A stretch of 37,842 bases of DNA from Spirochaetota bacterium (GTDB lineage: Bacteria > Spirochaetota > UBA4802 > UBA5550). Positions 7,811-16,387 of the stretch are shown piece after piece (the first letter of the stretch is position 1; each line of letters opens with the position of its first letter). The notes below the pieces were generated by a model. That model saw nothing but the letters and a program-made list of their open reading frames with translations, ran no database searches and was not told the DNA's origin. The stretch covers positions 1-37,842 of the forward strand of contig WRGT01000060.1 in the NCBI GenBank assembly GCA_009787025.1, in the 5' to 3' direction. A program made the translations under genes and the position numbers.

Positions 7811-8938
7811 ATGACATTTGGTCCAAAAGAACTACAAGCTGATGTTCAACAAAAAAATATGTGCATTGGATGTGGTGCTTGCGTTTCTATCTGCCCCTAC
7901 TTTAAAACATACAAAGGTAAAACAGCGGCTATGTTTCAATGTTCGCGGGAGAGCGGGAGATGCTATGCATACTGTCCTAAAACAGGCGTAAACTTAGACA
8001 GGATTTCGGAAAAATTATATAATAAAAAATATAGCAGCGATGCGCTTGGAAATCTCAAAGCTATATATACCTCTGAAAAAAGCGACAAGGCATCAAAAGG
8101 CAATTTCCAAAACGGCGGTACAGTTTCGGCGCTTATGGAATTTGCATTAAAAAATAAAACAATAGACTCTGCAATACTCACTAAACGAAACGGAGCTGTC
8201 AGTATTCCGGAGATTGTAACAGACCATGAAAAGGTTCATGCCTATGCTTCATCAAAATACGGACTATCTCCTGTTGTCAGTAAATTCAACGAAGGGGCTG
8301 AATCCGGATATAAAAAGATAGGCGTTGTAGGTACTCCATGTTCTATTATTGCAATGGCAAATATAAGAAGCAATCCCACGGATATTCCGGATTTCGTTGA
8401 CAAAAGCGGTATAGTTATAGGTCTTTTCTGCACATGGGCTCTTGATACTTCAAAATTTGAAGACGCCCTTAAAGACAAAATTGATCTTACCCTGCTCCAA
8501 AAGGTAGATATTCCGCCGCCGCCTGCCGATGTTATGACCTTCACAACATCTCACAATGAGATTACACTGCCTCTAAGTGAAATGCGTAAAGGCATACCTT
8601 TAGGATGTACATATTGCCATGATATGACAGGAGAGTTTGCCGATATATCAGTCGGAGCTCTTGAACTAAAAGGCGAAAAAAACAAAAATATAATAATAGT
8701 AAGAACCGAACGCGGGGAGCAGCTTGTTAATGATGCGGTTAAGTCGGGCTATATTAAAACGGCGCCTCTCCCTGCCGAAGCATTAAGCGGTCTCTCAACT
8801 GCTTCTATGAATAAAAAGAAAAGAGCTTTTACTCGTCTTGTTGACGAAAAAATGATAAACAACTTAACAGAGAGACCAATGATAGTTGTAGATGATCAAT
8901 CCTTAAAAAATATAATGAATGAGAAAGGAGGTATGTGA
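7811..8938 (+). CDS. FrhB/FdhB-like iron-sulfur flavoprotein (coenzyme F420 hydrogenase beta-subunit family)
   Basis: An electron-transfer protein related to the beta subunit of F420-reducing hydrogenase and formate dehydrogenase. The N-terminus holds a ferredoxin-like motif (C18, C21, C24, C28 in MCIGCGACVSICP) and a second Cys group (C44, C51, C55). The FrhB domains follow, with the typical GTPCSI, GLFCTW and CTYCHDMTGEFADISVG blocks. Starting from an ATG after AGGAGGG, it is 375 residues and overlaps iorA. Relatives use F420, FAD or ferredoxin; which one applies here is unknown. Position at the head of an iorAB operon suggests it passes electrons between ferredoxin reduced by IorAB and another carrier. 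That role is inferred from context. Confidence 0.85.
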   Translation: MTFGPKELQADVQQKNMCIGCGACVSICPYFKTYKGKTAAMFQCSRESGRCYAYCPKTGVNLDRISEKLYNKKYSSDALGNLKAIYTSEKSDKASKGNFQNGGTVSALMEFALKNKTIDSAILTKRNGAVSIPEIVTDHEKVHAYASSKYGLSPVVSKFNEGAESGYKKIGVVGTPCSIIAMANIRSNPTDIPDFVDKSGIVIGLFCTWALDTSKFEDALKDKIDLTLLQKVDIPPPPADVMTFTTSHNEITLPLSEMRKGIPLGCTYCHDMTGEFADISVGALELKGEKNKNIIIVRTERGEQLVNDAVKSGYIKTAPLPAEALSGLSTASMNKKKRAFTRLVDEKMINNLTERPMIVVDDQSLKNIMNEKGGM

Positions 8939-10875
8939 TGTCCATTCTTGATTATAAAGATGGTTCTGTTAATCTCCTGATGGGTAATGAAGCGATAGCG
9001 CGAGGAGCAGTTGAAGCCGGAGTAAGAGTTGCTGCCGGTTATCCCGGTACTCCGTCTTCAGAGATAATAGAAAATCTTGCCGCTGTTGCAGGCAAGGCAG
9101 GGCTGTATGTTGAATGGTCGGTTAATGAAAAGGTTTCGCTTGAAGTCGCAGCAGCAGGTTCTTTCGCAGGACTGCGCTCTATGTGCGTAATGAAACAGAA
9201 CGGAGTTAATGTTGCATCGGATTTCCTCCTGCACCTTGGATTATCAGGCACAAGAGCGGGGATGGTTCTTGTCCCGTGTGATGACCCGGGCGCTATTTCA
9301 AGCGTAAATGAGGGCGAATCAAGACACTTTGCACGGCTCCTTGAACTTCCGCTCATCGAACCGGGAAATTTCCAAGAAGCAATAGATATGATAAAGTGGG
9401 CTTTTGAGTTATCCGAAAAAATACGCAATGTAGTCGTAGTGCGTAGTGTTACACGGCTCTCTCATGCAAGCGGTAATGTTAAAGTGGGAACTTTGCCGAA
9501 AAATAATGACACTCCCGTATTTAAGTATGACGGAAATCTCCTTGATGCTCTTAACGGTCCTGTAATTACAGCGCCTGTTCCGTTCAAACACAGACAGCAG
9601 CAGGAAAAGCTTAAAGCAGTAGCGGAAATCTTTGAAACATCGGAATTTAATACTTATACAGGTCCTGAAAATCCAGAGCTTCTCATTATAACAAGCAGCG
9701 CATGCAGTCTTTACAGTTTAGAAGCTGTTAATGTGCTGGAACTCGATAAGCGCGTTGGAGTTCTAAAACTCGGCACAACTTATCCGCTGCCTGAAAAACT
9801 TGTGAAGAAACATGTTGCTTCTGCAAAGAAGATTTTATTCGTAGAGGAAGTTCAGCCGTTCCTTGAAGATCTGACAAAAATAGCTGCGGCAGCATGGGAA
9901 GACGTGGGAGTAAAGAAATATCACGGAAAATATGACGCTTCGATTCCAACAGTTAATGAACTCAATCCGGATATAGTAATAGCGGCATTAACAAAAATTC
10001 TTGGCATTGATTATCGTCCTGTCCCTGAAGATTATGAAAAGAAAGGAACAATTCTATCATTTACAGGAGCGCCTAACAGAGAGGTCACATTCTGTCCGGG
10101 CTGCCCGCACAGAGCGTCCTTTTGGTCAATACACAATGTCCTGACACTACAGGGCAAGGGAGGATTTGTATGCGGAGATATAGGATGTTATACAATAGGC
10201 ATACTCGGAGCCGGATTTAATACTCTAAAGACAACTCATTCCATGGGTTCGGGATTAGGGATTGCAAGCGGATTTGGAAAATTAAGAGGCTTGGGCATGA
10301 AACAGGATGCTGTTGCCGTATGCGGTGATTCAACCTTCTTCCATTCGATAATACCGGCATTAGTAAATGCAGTTCATGTTAAATCCGATATGATGCTTAT
10401 TGTTTTTGATAATAAGGGAACCGCAATGACAGGATTTCAACCCCACCCCGGTACGGAAACCGATGCTATGGGGGCAAAAGTAAATGCCTTAAATATTGAG
10501 AGTATATGCAGGGCTATCGGCGCCGATGTGCATGTATCAGACCCGTTTGACATCACAGGAACACAAGATAAATTATTTGATCTGATAGAGAACGGGAAAG
10601 GACCCAGAGTGCTTATAATGCAGCAGAGCTGCGCTCTCAGTCCGGAAAAGAAAGGCAAAAACAAATATGTGATGAATGTTGATGAATCTCTATGCCGTGG
10701 TGAAAATTGCGGCTGCGACAGATTCTGTACAAAGATATTCAGATGCCCGGGATTAGTATGGAACAGAGATAAGAGCGTATCAATGATTGACAGTGTAATA
10801 TGTACAGGCTGCGGCGTATGTAAAAATATATGTCCGGCAGGAGCTATTAAAAGCGAGGAGGTCAAAGCATGTTAA
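8938..10875 (+). CDS. iorA: Indolepyruvate ferredoxin oxidoreductase, alpha subunit
   Basis: The large subunit of the cytoplasmic IorAB complex, which decarboxylates aryl 2-oxoacids (indolepyruvate, phenylpyruvate) to the acyl-CoA, CO2 and reduced ferredoxin using thiamine diphosphate. The pyrimidine-binding part is N-terminal (MGNEAIARGAVEAGV, YPGTPSSE). The thiamine diphosphate/Mg site runs GDSTFF (463 on) to FDNKGTAMTG (Asn492). The last 65 residues carry two 4Fe-4S motifs, the final one CTGCGVCKNICPAGAI. The start is taken as the ATG at 8938, six bases after AAGGAGGT; the GTG at 8935 is less well spaced. It overlaps the frhB stop (TGATG) and runs 7 bases into iorB. The length (645) is usual. 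Branched 2-oxoacids cannot be excluded. Confidence 0.95.
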   Translation: MSILDYKDGSVNLLMGNEAIARGAVEAGVRVAAGYPGTPSSEIIENLAAVAGKAGLYVEWSVNEKVSLEVAAAGSFAGLRSMCVMKQNGVNVASDFLLHLGLSGTRAGMVLVPCDDPGAISSVNEGESRHFARLLELPLIEPGNFQEAIDMIKWAFELSEKIRNVVVVRSVTRLSHASGNVKVGTLPKNNDTPVFKYDGNLLDALNGPVITAPVPFKHRQQQEKLKAVAEIFETSEFNTYTGPENPELLIITSSACSLYSLEAVNVLELDKRVGVLKLGTTYPLPEKLVKKHVASAKKILFVEEVQPFLEDLTKIAAAAWEDVGVKKYHGKYDASIPTVNELNPDIVIAALTKILGIDYRPVPEDYEKKGTILSFTGAPNREVTFCPGCPHRASFWSIHNVLTLQGKGGFVCGDIGCYTIGILGAGFNTLKTTHSMGSGLGIASGFGKLRGLGMKQDAVAVCGDSTFFHSIIPALVNAVHVKSDMMLIVFDNKGTAMTGFQPHPGTETDAMGAKVNALNIESICRAIGADVHVSDPFDITGTQDKLFDLIENGKGPRVLIMQQSCALSPEKKGKNKYVMNVDESLCRGENCGCDRFCTKIFRCPGLVWNRDKSVSMIDSVICTGCGVCKNICPAGAIKSEEVKAC

Positions 10876-11474
10876 AGGATCCATACAATATTATTATAAC
10901 AGGCGTTGGGGGCCAGGGAAATGTTATGGCTGCAAGGATAGTGGGGAATATGCTGGCTCTGCAGGGATTCTATGTAACGATAGGTGAAACATTCGGAGCG
11001 TCTCAAAGGGGCGGATCTGTAATGAGTCATTTACGGGTATCAAAGAAAACCGTATGGAGCCCTCAGATGCCTAAAGGCAAGGCAGATCTTATTGTAGCTC
11101 TTGAACCTATTGAATCTCTCAGAGTCTTAGCGCAGTACGGAAACAGTGAAACAGCGGTTATAAGCAATACGCGTCCCGTATATCCCGTAGGAGTAATCTG
11201 CGGCGATTTAAAATATCCTACTATGGATGAACTCAATGCTTCGCTCTTACAATTATGCAGCAAAATATACTTTATTGATGCTACGGAGAAAGCTATACAG
11301 TTAGGGAATCCCATTTTAAGCAATGTGATCATGATAGGCGCTGCTGCAGGTCTTAATGTTGTCCCTATGGAAGAATCTGACTTTGAAAAGATTATGTCTG
11401 TAAGTCTTCCTCCTGAAAAAATGAAAATCAACATGGAAGGATTTAAATTAGGCAAGAGTATGACAAGTTCGTAA
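10869..11474 (+). CDS. iorB: Indolepyruvate ferredoxin oxidoreductase, beta subunit
   Basis: The small subunit of IorAB, equal to the gamma domain of other 2-oxoacid:ferredoxin oxidoreductases, which binds CoA and closes the active site. GVGGQGNVMAARIVG (near 12-26) and GETFGASQRGGSVMSHLR (near 39-56) are the family signatures. The 201 residues are normal for the subunit. Its ATG overlaps the end of iorA by 7 bases and follows GAGGAGG, indicating translational coupling. It is followed after 36 bases by the GlcD-like gene. Confidence 0.95.
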   Translation: MLKDPYNIIITGVGGQGNVMAARIVGNMLALQGFYVTIGETFGASQRGGSVMSHLRVSKKTVWSPQMPKGKADLIVALEPIESLRVLAQYGNSETAVISNTRPVYPVGVICGDLKYPTMDELNASLLQLCSKIYFIDATEKAIQLGNPILSNVIMIGAAAGLNVVPMEESDFEKIMSVSLPPEKMKINMEGFKLGKSMTSS

Positions 11475-11510
11475 AAGTATCAAATAATACATGTCACAAA
11501 AGGGGGAACA

Positions 11511-12905
11511 ATGTCATCTATAGGAAAAGACCTAAGAAAAATTTTAAGTTCGGAGCAGGTACTTGATCTGCCGGAGGATGTTTCGGCTTATGCGAATGAT
11601 GCGACATTCTATGTAGCAAAAAAGAATCCCGACGCAGTAGTATTCCCGGCATCAACAGAAGAAATTAGTTCAATAATAAAATACGCAGCTTCAAATAAAA
11701 TCCCGGTTGTCCCTCGCGGAGCCGGGAGCGGCCTTGCAGGCGGATGTACTCCCGTACATGGCGGCATTGTAATTGATATGAAGAGAATAAATAAAATCAT
11801 TGAGATAGATCAAAAAAATCTGGTAGCAGTTGTTGAAAGCGGTCTGGTACTGGAAAAATTTGTAAAAACAGTAGAAGGGATGAAACTTTTCTATCCTCCC
11901 GACCCTCAGAGCGCGGAAGTATGTACAATAGGCGGAAATATTGCAACAAGGGCAGGAGGTCCAAGAGGGGTAAAGTACGGCACAACCGAACGATATGTAA
12001 CAGGCATTGAAGTAGTAATGCCAAACGGCGATGTTATAAATCCGGGAGGAAGATTTGTTAAACAATCCAGCGGTTATGACTTAACACATCTCTTCACAGG
12101 TTCCGAAGGAACACTTGGCGTAATCACAAAAGGAATCTTGCGGCTGCTCCCTCTCCCGCCTGCAAAAAAGACAATTGTTGTAACATGCGTCAGCGCAGAT
12201 CAGGCTGCTGAAATTGTATCTGAGATTATTGCGCGCGGGGCGGTCCCTGCAGTACTTGAATTCCTTATAAAACTTGCCGTAATGGCAATAAACGGTTATT
12301 TAACGCCTCCAATACCTTTAACAGGCGAAGCCTATTTACTGATGGAGGTGGATGGCAATGAGGCTCAGGTAGAGTTAGAATCGGAAGAAATTAAAGCGGT
12401 ATGTAACGAATTAGGCGCAGTAGATATACGTATAGTTACAGACAAAGCCGAATGCGAAACATACTGGTATGCCAGATCAAGACTTTATCCTCTTATGACT
12501 ACAATATTTAAAAGGGTAATCACAGAGGATATTACAGTGCCGAGGAATAAAATCCCTGAGCTTGTAAAAGCCATGCAGGCAATTTCAACCTCTGTCGGTA
12601 TAGGTATAGGAATAGCAGGTCATGCCGGAGACGGGAATATGCATCCTACGATCTTGCAGAGCGAGGTGAGCGAGGAGGTAGCGCGCAAGGCCGACAAAGC
12701 CATTGAGGAAATGATTAAGGTTTGCCTTGAACTGCAGGGAACTATTTCCGGCGAACACGGGATCGGGATACACAAAAGCAGTTTTCTGGAACTTGAACAT
12801 GGTCCAAAACAGGTTGAGATAATGAAATCTATTAAACGAACGCTTGATCCGTTAGGCATAATGAATCCCGGAAAAATCTGGAAAGAGAATGGAGGTAAAG
12901 CATGA
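11511..12905 (+). CDS. FAD-linked 2-hydroxyacid dehydrogenase, GlcD/D-lactate dehydrogenase family
   Basis: An FAD enzyme that oxidises 2-hydroxyacids to 2-oxoacids. The 464 residues contain the FAD-binding PCMH domain (VPVVPRGAGSGLAGGCTPV near 64-82; GTTERYVTGIEVV; GSEGTLGVITKG) and the FAD-oxidase C-terminal domain (IAGHAGDGNMHPTIL, GEHGIG, MNPGKIW). This matches glycolate oxidase subunit D and bacterial D-lactate dehydrogenases. The start ATG follows AAGGGGGA. Its stop overlaps the next gene by ATGA, so it is coupled to the Fe-S partner. Beside iorAB it would supply the 2-oxoacid from the matching hydroxyacid (aryl-lactate, lactate or a branched hydroxyacid). The exact substrate is not visible. 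Confidence 0.9.
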   Translation: MSSIGKDLRKILSSEQVLDLPEDVSAYANDATFYVAKKNPDAVVFPASTEEISSIIKYAASNKIPVVPRGAGSGLAGGCTPVHGGIVIDMKRINKIIEIDQKNLVAVVESGLVLEKFVKTVEGMKLFYPPDPQSAEVCTIGGNIATRAGGPRGVKYGTTERYVTGIEVVMPNGDVINPGGRFVKQSSGYDLTHLFTGSEGTLGVITKGILRLLPLPPAKKTIVVTCVSADQAAEIVSEIIARGAVPAVLEFLIKLAVMAINGYLTPPIPLTGEAYLLMEVDGNEAQVELESEEIKAVCNELGAVDIRIVTDKAECETYWYARSRLYPLMTTIFKRVITEDITVPRNKIPELVKAMQAISTSVGIGIGIAGHAGDGNMHPTILQSEVSEEVARKADKAIEEMIKVCLELQGTISGEHGIGIHKSSFLELEHGPKQVEIMKSIKRTLDPLGIMNPGKIWKENGGKA

Positions 12906-14095
12906 AATTAGAAGACTATACAGAGCCCATTAAAAAATGTTCACAGTGTAATTTCTGCCAAGCTGTATGTCCTGTTTATAAAGCTCAGGAATCTGAGAAT
13001 TGGCTGGCCCGCCATAGACTCAACCTTATCGGTGAAGTTTTTTTTGATAAGACCATGCCGGCTTCCGACAGGTTTAAAGATATAATCGGCAAGTGCCTGC
13101 TGTGTACAAGCTGTACACAATACTGTTCAAGCAGGGTGCCTGTAGATGAAATTATCATATCAGCCAGAGAAAAAATTATTGAAGGGGAAAAGGGTCTGTC
13201 TTCAATTAAGCGCGGAATTATGACAAAGGCTTTTAAAGAAAAAGGCGCCCGCAATATAATGATTAAAGCAGGGTCGTTTGCGCAGAAGCTGGGATTAGGG
13301 AGTGATTCGCCGAAATTTACATCAAAACCATTTGAGGAGAGAGTCAAGGATATAGTTCATGCCAAAGAAACAAAGAAAGGCGTTGTAGCATATTACTATG
13401 GATGCGGTACAAACCTAATGTACCCTGAGACCGGCGAAGCTTTAGTCAATATACTGTCATCACAAGGTTACGATGTTATTGTACCTAAAGATACTACATG
13501 CTGCGGCATACCTGTAATAGCCGAAGGTGAGATTGCAGATGCTGCAGAAATGATGCGTAAAAACATTGAGGTTCTTTCCAAACTTGAGTGCGATAAAGTA
13601 TTAATGGAATGTTCATCATGTATGATGATGTTTATGAAAAAAAGCCCAAAACTCTTTGCTGCGGATGATCCCATACAGGAAAAAATTACGGCATTAAATA
13701 ACAAGATAGTCGGCGGAATCGGTTTTTTAAATACTGTTTTTACCGAAAAAGTATCGGGAAAAACGGCTCCTTCATTTACATATCATATCCCATGCCACAA
13801 GGATAAATTCTCCGCAGATAAACTTGATGTTGTTAATCTTGTATCAAAGGTAACAAAAACAGAGTATAAGGCTATGGAGAATCCAGAATTATGCTGCGGA
13901 GCAGGCGGTACCTACTACATGAACAATAGGGATATAAGCAAAAAAATCAGATCGCCGAAAATTGAAGAGATAAAGAATTCTAAAGCAGAAGTTGTGCTCA
14001 CAGAGTGCCCTATATGCAAATTCTATTTAAAAAACGGAATGCCAGATATGGATGTGCTTCACCCCATTGAGTTTATTTATCAAAGTACAAAATAA
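12902..14095 (+). CDS. Iron-sulfur (CCG-domain) subunit, GlcF/heterodisulfide reductase D-like
   Basis: Electron-accepting partner of the GlcD-like enzyme. Two 4Fe-4S motifs sit at the N-terminus (C13, C16, C19, C23 and C65, C68, C71, C75). Two cysteine-rich CCG-type domains follow (YYYGCGTN...TTCCGIP and CHKDK...LCCGAGGTYYMNN), as in GlcF, LutA and HdrB/D. At 397 residues it is typical for GlcF-like proteins. The ATG overlaps the upstream stop (ATGA) and follows GGAGG. It is the last gene of the operon; a hairpin is found 28 bases downstream. The physiological acceptor (quinone, ferredoxin or the FrhB-like protein) is unknown. Confidence 0.9.
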   Translation: MKLEDYTEPIKKCSQCNFCQAVCPVYKAQESENWLARHRLNLIGEVFFDKTMPASDRFKDIIGKCLLCTSCTQYCSSRVPVDEIIISAREKIIEGEKGLSSIKRGIMTKAFKEKGARNIMIKAGSFAQKLGLGSDSPKFTSKPFEERVKDIVHAKETKKGVVAYYYGCGTNLMYPETGEALVNILSSQGYDVIVPKDTTCCGIPVIAEGEIADAAEMMRKNIEVLSKLECDKVLMECSSCMMMFMKKSPKLFAADDPIQEKITALNNKIVGGIGFLNTVFTEKVSGKTAPSFTYHIPCHKDKFSADKLDVVNLVSKVTKTEYKAMENPELCCGAGGTYYMNNRDISKKIRSPKIEEIKNSKAEVVLTECPICKFYLKNGMPDMDVLHPIEFIYQSTK

Positions 14096-14122
14096 GTATA
14101 TTCTTCAATAATCGCTTAGCTG

Positions 14123-14159
14123 CAATCTATTATTTTCAAATATTGAAGATAATAGATTG
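14123..14159 (+). terminator. Strong hairpin downstream of the operon, probable terminator
   Basis: A 17-bp stem (14123-14139 with 14143-14159) has a 3-base loop and one G-T wobble pair. It begins 28 bases after the stop of the GlcF-like gene. No long T-run follows, so factor-dependent termination or 3'-end protection are possible. Confidence 0.55.
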
Positions 14160-14326
14160 TAATGTGATCCCTCTGTTACAAAAAATTTGTTTTGCTATAA
14201 AAAACGGTATTAACAATTAATATAAGGTCAAAGCAAATAATAAAAAAACTTAAATTTCTTGAAAACAATATAGACTTAATATAGATATGCTAAATAACAA
14301 ACAGAAACTTTCAGATTGATAAACTA

Positions 14327-14959
14327 ATGAACAATAAACAGATAGAAATAAGAACAGAAGCAGTGGAAAAAAGATTTGGCAAAACGCTGTTGTTTAGAAA
14401 TATAGATATTCAACTTAAAAACGGCGATTCATTTTATATTACAGGTCCAAACGGATCTGGCAAATCCACTTTATTACAAATACTTGCAGGGATTCAAAGA
14501 CCGTCATCGGGCAGTGTCACATATACTGTAAATAATTCCATACTTAAAAATGATTACTATAAGGATTTTTTCGGATTTACAGGACCGCAGGTGAATCCCT
14601 ACGATATGTTGACAGCAGTTGAAAATCTAAAGTTCATGGCATCGGAATCTATTGATAATAATAAAATCTTTGAATTTCTTGAAAAATTTGACCTTTACAG
14701 GCATAAGGACAAAGCAGTAAAATATTATTCGTCCGGAATGAAACAAAGATTAAGGATTATCCATGCGCTGATACACGATCCTGAAATATTAATGTTGGAC
14801 GAACCGTGCAGTAATCTTGATACAAAGGGCTGCCATATTGTATATCAAACCATTAACGACCTAAAAGCCGATAAAATACTTATAATAGCGACAAATGAAT
14901 CGGATGATATAAATCTATGCTCAAAGGGAATCAATCTTGAACAACAGAATATTAAATAA
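14327..14959 (+). CDS. ccmA: Heme exporter ATP-binding protein CcmA
   Basis: ATPase of the CcmABCD complex that releases heme from CcmE during System I cytochrome c maturation. Walker A GPNGSGKST is at 40-48, the ABC signature SSGMKQRL near 135-142 and Walker B ILMLDEP at 154-160. The length (210) fits CcmA. The identity as CcmA rather than another ABC ATPase rests on the downstream ccmB-F genes. No clear ribosome binding site precedes the ATG. Its 3' end overlaps ccmB by 23 bases. Confidence 0.88.
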   Translation: MNNKQIEIRTEAVEKRFGKTLLFRNIDIQLKNGDSFYITGPNGSGKSTLLQILAGIQRPSSGSVTYTVNNSILKNDYYKDFFGFTGPQVNPYDMLTAVENLKFMASESIDNNKIFEFLEKFDLYRHKDKAVKYYSSGMKQRLRIIHALIHDPEILMLDEPCSNLDTKGCHIVYQTINDLKADKILIIATNESDDINLCSKGINLEQQNIK

Positions 14960-15599
14960 TATAAAGAAAGATTTTGTTATTGAATTTAGAAATAAAACCG
15001 CAATAAGCATAAGCGTTGCCTTTGCTGTAATAACTACTTTGTCAATCAGCTTGGTTTCAGGCGCAACGCCATTATCCCCAATGGTTCACTCTATAATCTT
15101 TTGGATTATACTTTTTTTCAGCGCAATGAGCGGGTTAGCCCATACATTCATTAGAGAGGAAGAAGAGAAGACTTCTCTTTTCCTGTCACTGCACTGCACG
15201 CCGGAAGAAATATACCTGTCTAAACTTATCTTCAACACAGCGCTGTTCCTTTCAATAGCAGTAATTGTAACGCCGCTCTATCTATTTTTTTTACAGGTTT
15301 TACCTGTTTATCTTCCTCTGTTTTGTTTTATAACTTTATCGGGCGCTGTTGCAATTGCATCGGTTGCCACTATTTTCGGCGCTATGGTTTCAAAAGCAGG
15401 GAGCGGGAGTTCTCTGTTTACAATAATATCATTCCCCATACTTCTGCCTGTATTATGGACAACAATCACCGTGACTGCAATTTCCATAGAAGGAACAGCC
15501 GTTAAGCAATACAGAGATATTGTTTTTTTACTTGCCTTTTCAGGGGTAATTGTTTTAACGTCTTATCTCTCTTTCAGATTTATATGGAAGGAAACTTAA
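14937..15599 (+). CDS. ccmB: Heme exporter membrane protein CcmB
   Basis: Membrane partner of CcmA. The 220 residues contain about six hydrophobic segments and begin KKDFVIEFRNKTAIS, typical of CcmB, with FIREEEEKTSLFLSL in the first cytoplasmic loop. The start is a TTG inside the end of ccmA; no in-frame ATG lies close downstream. It ends one base before ccmC. Weakly conserved as a family, but the context makes the call firm. Confidence 0.85.
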   Translation: MNNRILNNIKKDFVIEFRNKTAISISVAFAVITTLSISLVSGATPLSPMVHSIIFWIILFFSAMSGLAHTFIREEEEKTSLFLSLHCTPEEIYLSKLIFNTALFLSIAVIVTPLYLFFLQVLPVYLPLFCFITLSGAVAIASVATIFGAMVSKAGSGSSLFTIISFPILLPVLWTTITVTAISIEGTAVKQYRDIVFLLAFSGVIVLTSYLSFRFIWKET

Positions 15600-15600
15600 A

Positions 15601-16284
15601 ATGAAGACTGTCATTTATTTTTTATTTATTCTTACGCTGTTTGTGTTAATGCCTGCAGTAATAGTAACGGCATTGAGCTGGGTTCCGACCGTTGAACTTT
15701 TAGGAAACTCCGGAAGGATTCTTTACTTTCATGTACCCCTTGCATTCCTTTCCGTACTGTCGTTTGTAACAGCGGGATACCAATCTTTAATGGTACTCAT
15801 TACCAGCAATAAAATGAAAGAGAGAGAGTACAAGGCATATAATGCGGCGCTTGCCGGAATATTCTTTACAATTCTTACAATAATAACAGGTTCAATCTGG
15901 GCAAAAATCAGCTGGGGGAGCTTCTGGAACTGGGACCCAAGAGAGACTTCAATAGTATATTTAATGCTGATATATATATCATACTTCTGCTTATATTCGG
16001 TGCTAAAGGATAATGAAAACAGATACCGAATAAGCTCGGTATATCTTATTATTGCAATGATAGTGATGCCGTTCTTTGTATTTATTATTCCAAGAATGTA
16101 CAATTCACTCCATCCCAATACTATTATTAATAGCGAAGGAAAGATACAGCTTGAATACACAATGAGGCTTACACTCTTTATGTCAATTGCTGTTTTCACA
16201 CTGCTCTATGGATATATCTATAACATCATGAATAGAATCAGCGCCTTAGAAATCAAAGCAGAGGAAAAAATTTATGACATTTGA
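15601..16284 (+). CDS. ccmC: Heme-handling protein CcmC
   Basis: An inner-membrane protein that presents heme to CcmE. It has six predicted membrane helices in 227 residues. The WWD heme-handling motif is WGSFWNWDPRETS at 105-117, flanked by the likely heme-ligand histidines His44 (YFHVP) and His171 (SLHPNT). The gene follows ccmB by one base and overlaps the tiny ccmD gene by 11 bases. Confidence 0.93.
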   Translation: MKTVIYFLFILTLFVLMPAVIVTALSWVPTVELLGNSGRILYFHVPLAFLSVLSFVTAGYQSLMVLITSNKMKEREYKAYNAALAGIFFTILTIITGSIWAKISWGSFWNWDPRETSIVYLMLIYISYFCLYSVLKDNENRYRISSVYLIIAMIVMPFFVFIIPRMYNSLHPNTIINSEGKIQLEYTMRLTLFMSIAVFTLLYGYIYNIMNRISALEIKAEEKIYDI

Positions 16285-16387
16285 AATAACTGCGGCAATA
16301 ATAGTAATATGGATAGGAATTGCCGTATTCATCTTTAGACTTGACAGAAAAGTAAAAAAGATCGAAGGGAGCTTGCGTGAAAAATAA
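16274..16387 (+). CDS. ccmD: Small membrane protein CcmD
   Basis: A 37-residue protein with one hydrophobic helix (ITAAIIVIWIGIAVFIFRL) followed by a basic tail (DRKVKKIEGSLREK), exactly the CcmD plan. CcmD stabilises the CcmABC complex and helps release holo-CcmE. The ATG at 16274-16276 lies inside the end of ccmC, with AGAGGA a few bases upstream, and the stop TAA (16385-16387) overlaps the ccmE start. It was found by reading between ccmC and ccmE; its small size makes it easy to miss. Confidence 0.85.
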   Translation: MTFEITAAIIVIWIGIAVFIFRLDRKVKKIEGSLREK

